Shown: in pieces, positions 53,701 to 64,000 of the stretch
Numbering within the stretch: position 1 is the stretch's first letter
How the letters are laid out: each line of letters opens with the position of its first letter
Assembly: GCF_001649575.2 (NCBI RefSeq)
Contig: NC_051440.1
Coordinates: 18,504,816 to 18,568,815 of the forward strand
Direction of reading: 5' to 3'
DNA length: 64,000 nucleotides
Source: Kryptolebias marmoratus
Lineage: Eukaryota; Chordata; Actinopteri; Cyprinodontiformes; Rivulidae
The notes under the pieces: model-generated
What the model was told of the DNA's origin: nothing
Database searches by the model: none
The model's input: the letters and a program-made list of their open reading frames with translations, nothing else
Made by a program: the position numbers and the translations under genes

Positions 53701-56109
53701 GAGTAGGTAAAAGGTGCTTAAAAGAAAACATAATTTCCTGAAAGCCTTTTTCCTGTAATTTTTCTGCAGGATGTATGCAGCGTTGGCTTGAGTGAATAAA
53801 TGGTGGTAGCACTATGAAAATCTCTGTTCATTCATCACATCCGTGCCTTACGTAACTGCTTTTGCACTTTCTATTTTTGTGGGGTAAATCCCCTAAGTTG
53901 GCTCCGTATTTCCTACAGATGGCAAAATTCAAAGACGATAAACTCAGAATCTCTTTGTTCTAATATATTCACCATTTCAGCTCTGGTGTTGACGTTTGTT
54001 CTTTAATATTTACTCAATTTTGTGAAATAGAAAAGTAGATTACGAGCACCAGTGTAGCAATTAACCATTGCAAAGAGTATCAATACATGCTGAAGAGAAA
54101 AGCTCTCCACAGCCACAATGCATTATATGAACCAACAAAGAAGCAACAGCAAGTCAAGCTTTCTCCTCACACAAACAATGACTTCCTTTATTATAATCTA
54201 AATCAATAACTGGCACTGGCAAAAACGTCCAATTCTCATCTTTTCCAGATGCTTGCACACTGAAATATCATCAGAAAACGGTCTCTGAGATCTGAGAAAG
54301 GGAGAAGACAGATGAAGATGAGAGACGATGAGGTCAGCGACAACAAAGAAGAGAGGAAATGCAGGGAATGCCATTAAAGAGTGGGAAAATGGTGCAAGGG
54401 GATACTTTTCAGAAAACAAAAAGAGAGGAGTGTTGGGGTCTGTATAATTGAAGGGATACAGGGAGAAGAGGATCAGGTGGCGGACTGAAAGCTGTCTGAA
54501 TGCTCTCATCACACCTCTTCCAACACGCGTGGTCCAGCGAAGGGAATGCAGTGTGAACGGCTGGCCCGGGGCCCGTGCTTGGGAGCGCCGCCAGAACCTC
54601 GGTCAGCCTGCCTGCCTGCCTACTCCTCTGTATTTTTGGAAACATCTATTATGCAAGCATTTTGCCTGTAAGATCTCAGCACTTATATCAGTTTAAAGGC
54701 AAGATGAGGAGGAGAGAGATGTCAGAGAATCGGCTTTGCTTTCACAACTCGACCACACAGTTATTACAACAGAAGCTCTTGATGTGGATGTGTGAGCAGC
54801 AGTGGCCTCTCAGTTGTTCGGATTATTTATTTCTCAGTTTTGAAATACGATAAGATAATTAATGAGTCATCCGTTTGCAGTGCTGGTGACGTTTTGTCAG
54901 TAGCCTTCAGAATATTCCAAAGATGTCTCAGCGCTCGAAATGAAAACAGTGAGCACAGTTATACTCGTGCCTTCTACCCAAACCCCACCCTTCACACAAT
55001 GTGGTTAACTGCTCGGTGGGGAAGATGCAGGCAGCACAGGAGTGCGTGTCTGTGTGCATTACTCTGTGTGTGAACGTTTAAGGGATTTTGGTGTGTAATT
55101 CCAGAGGCTCTCCTCACCCCCACCCAAGATTTTCCTCCTTCTCAGACAAACTTTTATTTTTTTTTCTAGCCACTGGATTCTGGACTCAGTCTGTTTCCAT
55201 ATTGCAAACCACAGCATTCCACAAACATGATGGAATCTTTGTTTTAGAGCATTAAAAGGTTATTTTTTCCTCTTTTTGACCCAATTTCCCGAATTTCTGC
55301 AGGTCTATGGAATATTACTTGTGTGGCCATAAAAGAAAAAGCTATTGAGTGATAGACTGTAAAACATGACTGAGTAGATAAGAATATTAGGAAGCGAGTG
55401 ACCTGGTCAAAATTTCCTGGCTCCTACTTATAACCACAGTAATCTCATCCTGAAGGGACAAAAATCCTTCTTTCAGGTGTTGTTCTTCCTTAAATCTGTT
55501 TTCAGTGTGTCAATATTTGCTTGTCCTTTCTTCTCCCTGGGCAAAAGTATTTGGTTGCCTTTCAAAATCATTAAGGTTTTATTAAATGAAAAAGAAACTC
55601 CAAGTCAGAATAAGACAAGATTTCATTAATGAGTGGTGTGCAACCTCCAAAGTAATTACTGCGGCTGCACCCTCACACATGAGAGGTGAATTTAATCAGC
55701 GTTCACTTAGTATTATACTACACACCAAGGAGACAACCACCCCAAAAACTAACTAGTAAAGGCTGCACATATTTTCACATTGGCAAAGGGAGTAAATCAA
55801 TATTTTCTTCACAGGCACGAATCAATGACATTCTGAACTAATTAAAGACAGTCTCTTGTTACATATTTTTTATAATTTACTTTGTTAAATTGTGTTTTTT
55901 GGGGGTTAGAAAACATATTATGAGTGAAAAATAAAGTCGGCTTTGGATTTTAGGTGAAATTATACTAGTTTTAAAATAAAAAGTTGGATATTTTGGGATT
56001 CTTACAGGTCATATCAAGCATATAAAAGCAAAAATAATCAACTTGTAGAACCCTGAAAGGACAACTGAAATCTGGGTTTAGTTAAAATTAGCTTTTTGCA
56101 CCATGACGT

Positions 56110-56138
56110 TAGTTGTGCACTACATTAGTGCACAACTA
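56110..56138. repeat. Perfect 13 bp inverted repeat with 3 nt loop
   Basis: TAGTTGTGCACTA (56110-56122), loop CAT, then TAGTGCACAACTA (56126-56138). The arms are exact reverse complements. No transposon ends or genes are visible next to it. Confidence 0.9.
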
Positions 56139-59100
56139 CTATTACTAGATATTAATGCACAATAGATATGTGTACTTTATATACCTTAGTCCAGTGTTGA
56201 GCATATTTTAGTCATTTGCAGCTTATTTTCCTCCTTATTTTTACATCTATTTGTGTGTGTCTCCCTGCTCATAATGTGGCTGACCTCGGTCAGCGGGTTC
56301 TTCTCTCTGCAGATGACTCCAGACCACTTCAGTGGCTTTTTCTCTGCCTTGTCAGAGAAGAGAAACAGACTTCCTCTTATCCTTAAAGAGATGGAGTTGA
56401 TCTACAAGTGTCAGTGGAAAGATTTAAGATGAATATAACAAAAATAGAGTCACACCTATGCCAAATTGAGGGTAGAGGAGATTATTTTAGCAGAAAATGT
56501 TCTAAAGAAAGCAGTTTAATGATTGCATATGAGTTTTTACAGATTAAATCATCTCCCAGATTTAACTTTCAACACTGATTTAAAGGTAACAAATCACAGT
56601 GTTATTTTAAAGTGGTCAGTGGGTCTAAAATATTAAATCTGTATGTAATGGATGGACCCCCTCACATATGTAAACATAGAGTAAAAGAAGAAATACGGGA
56701 ACCTCATCTTCAAGCGTTTCAAGCACTCTCTACACGAAAACAATAAATCATCAGCTTAAATTGTCCATCAAACCGTTAAGGAGAACTGAAGCAGCAAATG
56801 ACAACAAAGAGGAGAGAAATCTATTTGACATTCTCAACAGAAAACCTTTCTATTCAGCCGTGCCAAATAAAAAGAAAACTTGTTTTTTCATCAGCTACGG
56901 TGTTTACATGGACAATCTTTTATCTGGAGATGAGACAAATATTATTAGAAAACTTAATCTCCTTGTGCCATTTTTTTCAGTTCTATGTTAACATAAATAT
57001 ATGTCCATATGTGCACATAGACTCACTTAACAGAGCTGCAGCTTTATGAACTTTGTGTTTATCTTTTATCTAACCCAAATATTTTTGCAGCTCCACGGTC
57101 ACTCAGTAATATCTACGAGCGTTGCTTCACAGTCCCCCGTTGATCAATGCTGCTTCAGAAATGCATCACGGAGGAAGCTTTTTATTTATGAAGGAACGGC
57201 TCGTTTTGCTCCATTACCTGAAGGAAGCCGGAGGCAGTGAGTGCAGCGGGGGCCACCTCCACATAGGTGAAAGTCCAGAGATGAGACTGGGCCTGCAGAG
57301 GCAGAGTTACAGCCCGGGTGTCAGTGGCCCCTGGGGACTCAGGCTTTTCTTACTGACCCGTCACCCTGCTGACCATGAATCACTGAGTAAACTCACAGAA
57401 GAAGAGCGTGCACAAACAGGCCGGGCTGTGGAGAACTGCATCCTCGTGCCACTACATTTTGATGTCACCCCCGCCTTCTCACACACACACAATGCGTACA
57501 TGGCAAAATAATTACTCAGCACTAAACGTGATACTATTTGTGCAGCGTCACAAAAGTTCGGTAATGGTTTCCACATGTGATGTGTGGTTGGTGCTTCCCA
57601 GTAGGGGCTAATGTTTTGAGCAGTTGGGAAGTTTTACCTTCTTTTACCAAAGAACTGATTACAAACCCATTATATCACTATATCACATTTTAGAGAAATA
57701 AATGAGTTGCCATGAGGCCCAGACTTAAGAGGCCTAATTTTCCTGAAACAAAAACAACCTAGCTTGGTTTGTTTCTTCTTAACACAGGGTTTAAATTAAG
57801 TTTTATTGTGCTTCTTCTGCAGGCTGACAGTAGGTAATATCCAATGAAGAATATCAAGAGAAAGTTTTTTTTTTTGAGACCTCAGTGTCCCTTCAGGCAA
57901 TGCTCATAACCTTTCACCTTTAGGTAAGATTTTACTTGTAAGACAGAGCTTTCTTTGCATTCAACAAGAGGACAAACAGTCAAGTCCTAACATGTGACCA
58001 TGAAAGGGATTTTCCCTTAAACCTTGAGAAAGTGGGCTATGCAAAAGCATTAATGCCAAATTAAACAAGCTAATTTTCATAAAATGTAGTTTTCCTGTGA
58101 GATTACAGAACTGACAAAAGTACACAAGCACCGTTTGTAAATGAACCTTTGGTCTAAGTTCATGTTAGCCAATAAGAATGCTTTGAGCTCTATGTAACTT
58201 CACTGTGTGTGTGACTGCATTTCATTCCAGTGTGTATAATTGTATATATGTGAAAGAGGCTTGTTGTCTTGAAGCAAGCAAGTGCTTTCATGTATAATTT
58301 CACCGTATGTTCTGTGACTGACGTGTGTTTTGGTTTGGCAGGGGGAAATTCAAGAAGTTGTAGGTATACTGTTTCTTTATTAACCCGGCGGATGAAGCCA
58401 AGTGTTTAAGTCTAATTTAATGCCTGGGTCACAGACTGGCACACAGGCATTAAAAATCAAAAGGGGATCAGATTCATTTCACATAAACTTGGCACGAGAT
58501 AAGTTGTGATGTATGCCAAGAGACAGAGATTGGAAAAATGACAAACAGGGTGAGACAGAGAAAAGATGACAAGATAACAACTTGAAAATCATCACGAAAA
58601 AAAAAAAAAACTTCTTAAATTTCTCTGCTTCTACCCAAAGTGTCACGCTTCTCATCTTGCTGTACTTCTTTCTGTCTATCTTTATGCTTTCCTTTTTTTT
58701 TTTTTTTGCCAACCTACTTTCACATGAAAGCAAATTTCTTGAGTTTGGCCATAGGCCACAGGAAACTGAAGGGCAGGTGGGGGTTGATGCTGGGAGGAAA
58801 CAAAAACATTTATAGAAGATTTAGGATGAATGTTAGTGGAGCAGGCAAATAACTGGCAGTCATGGCTTAATGCTAGAGGCAACAGAGCTAACTCAAAGAA
58901 TGAGACCATGAGCTGAGGATATTTGGAGCTAAGTGGTGTGGGGGCGAACCTGAGAGGTTTTTCTTCACAGCTTAATTCTAGATCTTATTGTATGAGATGG
59001 GTGGAAAGGGCAGAAAAAAAACAGTAATATTTTTTCCCTTTTTTATTTTTGTGTCCGATTTGCACCAGTGCCAAGGTCAGTATTCCTCTGGCCAATGGTA

Positions 59101-62100
59101 AAAGGGAATTCCAGGCACAGTCTGTGTGAGTCAGTACCAGCATTTTCCAAATTCGCTTGGCCTGCATCTCTTTAAATAGCCCAAGGAAATGTCCAAATGA
59201 CCTAATTACGACTCAGGCTTTCCTAAGTAGCCTGTGTCAATGCATGACATGGTTTTTAAAAATATACACAGCCACAGAACAGCAGGGTCTTGGCGGTAGT
59301 TACGCTGTTCTTCTGTTTGATTTTTATTGGTGGGGCAGTGAGCTGGATTTTGATTCATTTCTTTGTCTTTCAGCTCTTAAGGCTATCCTTGGTCAGGGTA
59401 GTCCTTTAAACAACTGAATGAGCTACCAGAAAAAAGCAGATTTGACCAATTTGCTTTTTTCTTTATTGTAATAGTCCAAATCACAACTTCTGTTTCAGTA
59501 ACATAGTTTACATCAATACAAAAACAGAGTTATTCTAAACTGTGACACTGATGGACATTTAAAACAAAAAAAGTTTCAATGCCTGAGCAAACACAATTTA
59601 AAAATGATTTCTGGTTTGGCATCCTAACACTTTCGTCCAATTTAGCTGCTTAGTTACACCTAAAGTAGCTCTTGGAAACAATAACAAAAGGGTTAAACAA
59701 AAGCCTTATTCATAACAAGTGAATCTGAGTGGAGCTGTCATTTAGAGACATTTTAAGAGAACTAACTTTAACTTCGAACTGTGTTTGTTTGTTCAGTGCT
59801 GCGGGAGACAAAGTGGTATGAAAAAAAACAACAACCCTTTACAGTAATGGTTTGGACAAGCCGTGCCAGTTTCAGTAAAATGAAGGGGAATGTGAAGGTC
59901 TGAAGTTCTTTGGATTCCTTCAAAACATTTTAACCTTTTCATCAACGAGTCAACCTTTTTAGGTGAAGCCTCTTTGTGTACAAATGAAAAAACAATCTAT
60001 AGATACAAAAATGAAAAAAAAAAAAAAAAAAACCCCAACAACAAATAAAACGTTTTACAAATTTGAAAGCAGATACTGTTTAACACAGTTCAGCAATTCA
60101 CTTTCTACAATTATTCCATCTGGTAAACCCAAATCTCACAACAGGGGGAGATAGTAGGAGGAGAATATGAGGAAGAGGAGAGGAAGTCAAGCAGAGAGGA
60201 GACAGATTTGAGCTCCCAGAGCTCTGACTGCAGACGGCCAATCTACCTCAGATCCTGGATGGGATGATACAGTAGCTTTCCTGTAACAGACACAAGCAGT
60301 TCAACAGGTTCCTTCACATCAGGATGTGGAAAAATAAATATTCTGTACTCCTGAGGATTGACTTCTGGTTCTAGTAGAGTTAACTGCATAAGCATACCTT
60401 ACTTTGTAATGGTCAATTTAATGGACAGCTACTTGAGATTTTATCCAGCCATATGACATTCTGGCAAAATTCTCAGAGGCACTCTGGTAAACAGCTTCTC
60501 CTGTCGGATCAAGTTGCAAAAGCTTAGAGTCATTTTTGTGCTTCACCTTTCTGCGTCACTTCCACATTTGTTCCTCACTTTTCCGGTCTTTTGTTCTCAT
60601 CTCACCCCCCCACTGTCTCAGCCTCCTCTTCATCAGTCCTGTAAAGGCATGATGTGTGTTGATGCAACTGCAGCAGGAGGACTACCTGGTGTGTCGCTGT
60701 GTCAAATGGGCCGAGGGGTCTGCCGCTGAAAAGAAGCTCTATGCTGCATCTGCAGGATCCCCTTACAAGACCACTTCCTGCTTCCGACCCACTCCTCACA
60801 GGCGGACCTGTATGCCAAGGCCGAAAAAAATCTTGCACAGAGGGGTTCAGTGCACCCAGGGGCTGAGCACAGGACCCTATTCATCCTCTTCCTGAAACTC
60901 CTCCCTGTTTCTTCCTGACCAACCTCGAGCCTGCTTTATTTTAAAATTCAAATACTTCTCTTTCTGGGGCAATGAGATAAACTAACTGCTCATTCCTTCT
61001 TTTCAATGGTGCTCAAGAGACAAGATAGAGATGAGAAACAAAGTGCACCACGGTCGAGTATTTTTTCAATCCGTCTGTCTGACATCTGAGACATGAAAAG
61101 TGAAATAAGAGAAGTGTCAAGCCAGAGATTAGATACCTTTGAGTTATGGAAATGAGGTACAAAAGAATCTTCATAGGTAAATCAACCTTATTTCAGTATA
61201 GGTGAGAGGAAAAGGTTTAAAAAAAAAGCCTGCCTGAAGCAGATAGGAGCAGGTGGATACTGGAGTCACGCTGCTATTCCTGGAATGCTAACTTTGCCCC
61301 ATCTAGACCTGGCAAAGGCGAGTGGTGGTGGTGGCGGTGGGGAGCTCAGGAATACTGAACTCCACCTGAGTCAAACTATTTATACAGGAAACCTATGAGA
61401 GCCAGGGGTATTTAGGATTCTTAGGGAAATAGTAAAGTGGGCAAGTAACTCCTAAGTCAAATAAAACCTGAGCATTAATGATGAGTCTGTCGCTGTATTG
61501 GATGATTTTGCTTTGGCCTCTTTTTATTCCAGCAGGAGAGCTTAAGCCAGTCTGTTTTTACTACTGTCCTTGTCATTCTCCCATCGGACAGCACCTTGTT
61601 TTTCTACTTTAAATGCATTAAAACAGCACCTGATATGTCCATTCCTACCAGGGGGATAGAAAAACATTTAGCTTGCAGACTCCCCGGGCTTCCCCCTCGT
61701 ATGTCAGCCCCAGATGACGGTGAGAAGAATGAGGCTCTGTACGGCCACTGCAAGAAGCCATTCATCCAGTCACAGCTCGACCACAACGTGAGCAGAACTT
61801 ACCCATCGTGGCTTAAACAGAACTGGTACTGATCTGATCCATGGTGTCCCAACACCAGACAGCATTAGTATCGATCCTGTTCATTCTAAACAGCAGAGCA
61901 TCAGTGGTTTAACGGCATTGTTGTTGGGTTTCAGCAAAGTTGACAAGCCTGCAGAATCACTCTCAATTTGCTAAAGATCTGCATGAATCAAAGACCCATG
62001 AAGATACTCAGTGCACCCTGCAGGCACTGCTGTTACTAACAGGACACAGATTGAAGCTCAGCAGTGCATCGTAACCAAACCTGTGTTTACAGGACTAATC

Positions 62101-62699
62101 TTTGGTTGATCAACAAACTCAGTCAACCCAGACTACTGAGCATTCTTTTTAACCCTCCTCGTTGCCTTTGCCATGCTGAACAGGGGTCCTTATTATTGGC
62201 TGGTGGCTAACTGGAAGCTGTGGAACAAACCAGAGTCCCTGGCAGAGCTCGCGTTGTTCCCTTCAGTCCTGCTCAGGCTCACTAGAGACCAGCGCTGGAG
62301 GCTGAGACAGAGAAAGTAGCTTCTGTGCATCAACTGTGTCCAACCTTTCTGGCTTCACATGCCTGTGTGAGAGGCTGGCAGCTGGGCCAAGCCAAAGAGT
62401 GACCAAAGTGAACAGTGTGTATTTAGGAATATTTTTCTCAGCCCATGTCTGATGGAAAATATACAAGCAGGGGCACTTAATATTTTATAAAACTGACAAA
62501 GATAACAACAGCTTCCTGTTTTGATTTGATGGACTTCTGGTCATAAGACAGAATGAATGAGTGGTTTATTCTAAGATCATAAGATGATGCTAAACCAGAG
62601 ATCCAAGGCATGAAAAGTGGAAAAAGATGAACTTAGTGTAGTATCATCATGTCATCAGAAGCAATAATTACCAAACAAGTAATTGAAAATAATCATTGG

Positions 62700-62930
62700 A
62701 CGTACAACTGTTTAACTATTGGAGTCAACCTGATCCAAGATGGCCACAACAGCTAATTAACATTAGAAATGACAGAACTAGCTATAACTCTGAGATAATA
62801 TTTGGTGTGGTAGTAGCCAAGAGCCATCCCCAACACATACCTCAAGCACTAACAGATTGGACATAAGATCGTTGTTGAAACTTTGACATGCCAGGCAGTG
62901 AGCGGTATGCGTTCCTTCCACAAATGCCAG
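62700..62930 (-). repeat. Dispersed repeat, copy B (inverted relative to copy A at about 3.1 kb)
   Basis: The reverse complement contains GGCATGTCAAAGTTT, then GTTGGGGATGGCTCTTGGCT followed by ACTACCACACCAA, in the same order as copy A. The best core is 62811-62842. The family was not identified. Confidence 0.7.
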
Positions 62931-64000
62931 ACCATTTTTTTAACTATTTATTTACACATATGCAAAATTATATCATCTTCAGATATAACTAATATGACAA
63001 AATGTGCCGAGAAACCCTTAACTGGTTTCAACCATCCCATCAACAATGATTAGATTAAAGAAAAAAATGTATAAAAAGTGTACATTTTCGGGTATAAAAT
63101 AAATTGCAGTGATAAAGCTGTGGCAGATAGCACAAGTTTAAACTTTGAGATAGGGTCCAACATTTGGAGCTGTAAATAAGTTTAAGAAGATTCAAATAGT
63201 ATTTTCTTTTCAGTCCTACATCTTGCAAATGTTATAAACAAGAAAAGAAACTGTTTCAGGCGTGTATTTTTTCTACGTGAACCCAAACAAAACTCAGAAA
63301 GAAATCAAATTTATCTTGAAAGTTCAACAATTTTTAATTTTCACAAAACATTACAGAGGCATGGAACCTAAATTGATTGATGCTGACTAAGAATAACTGA
63401 TAATTTGGTTAATTAGATCTTTTTTATTCTGTTATTAGTGTAAGCAAACATGGTTGCCTGCCTTTCTGTGTTATTACTCTGACGGACAAGCAACCTAGCA
63501 GGGTTCACCCCATCTCTGGAACAGGCTCCATCCTCCTCATGATCAGGCACACAATAAAGAGGGCACAGAGAATGGATGGAAACATGTTTCATCAAAGTGG
63601 TATTTTCAAGCTAGAGTAATGATGTCCTCCATCTCATAAATCATACTTTCCTTCTCCTTCCTATTTTTACAGCTGTACACAACTAAATCTGTTGAAATGC
63701 TTTAATTCTTAGTGAACGGGAAAGACAAGAAATCCAGAAACTCAGGTTCTCACAGTATGTTAACTAATCAATGATCCACTCTTGACCTTAAATACACAGA
63801 AGTGTAACCATGATTCACTTCAGAAAAATCTTATCAAAGAATGAATAATGATTTAACAACTTATTTCAAAGAGAAAAAAGGGAGACTTTTATGCCAGATC
63901 AGATTGGGAGGGACTGAAACCAGGTGTTATGAAAAGAAAAGAACGAGGTACAATATCTGTTTTGAATCGAAAATGCTGTTTGTCACTTTTGTTATTTGTA

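Larger units (their letters stand above)
50776..64000. other. Sequence upstream of znf469 (probable first intron and intergenic)
   Basis: No coding exon is supported. At least one untranslated znf469 exon must lie here or beyond the window. A compact GC-richer stretch at 54525-54625 stands out against A+T-rich surroundings and is the best place to look for it. Other less A+T-rich stretches are 57220-57380 and 60640-60900. Simple tracts include (TGCC)n at about 54604-54621, poly-T at 58691-58707, poly-A at about 60014-60032 and (GGT)n at 61321-61335. Confidence 0.5.

Noticed and set aside
57122..57511. 129-codon + strand frame
   Set aside because: Ends in a CA-repeat region and has no recognised domain; more likely chance in a less A+T-rich patch.
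60656..60895. 79-codon + strand frame in a GC-richer stretch
   Set aside because: No recognised family, no convincing splice boundaries, and an equally long frame on the opposite strand.

Overview
This is a vertebrate nuclear window, almost certainly from a ray-finned (teleost) fish. The evidence is spliced genes with GT-AG introns, a CpG-rich 5' region, abundant microsatellites, and several interspersed repeats of the kind common in teleost genomes. Only two protein-coding genes can be supported. No RNA genes, CRISPR arrays or bacterial features were seen.

Layout. Bases 1-4480 hold no recognisable gene but contain dispersed repeats and a ~190 bp terminal-inverted-repeat element. A CpG-rich block at about 4480-5780 is the likely promoter and untranslated first exon of kras. 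The kras gene runs on the + strand with coding exons at 7618-7728, 8641-8819 and 9750-9909. Two alternative terminal exons follow: 4A (12433-12557, stop at 12552) and 4B (15264-15380). They predict proteins of 189 and 188 residues. The 4B 3'UTR extends to a poly(A) signal at 17457-17462. From there to about 38.6 kb there is no supported gene, only simple repeats, a LINE fragment, a cryptic ~20 bp tandem repeat and a strand-biased purine tract.

On the - strand, one uninterrupted 3878-codon exon (50586 to 38950) encodes an orthologue or close paralogue of ZNF469, a very large C2H2 zinc-finger protein. Two fingers are isolated and six are clustered near the C-terminus. Its coding exon is preceded by a splice acceptor at 50776-50777, so at least one untranslated exon lies further out, in or beyond 50.8-64 kb. 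No coding exon could be supported in that last stretch.

KRAS is a membrane-anchored GTPase switch. ZNF469 is a putative nuclear factor linked in humans to corneal and connective-tissue integrity. They are arranged tail to tail with ~21 kb between them and show no operon-like or functional coupling. No novel 'system' was found. The more interesting points are a C-terminal change in the KRAS4A tail, a G-quadruplex motif directly after the znf469 stop codon, a short upstream ORF in znf469, the non-human linkage of the two genes, and several repeat and hairpin structures.
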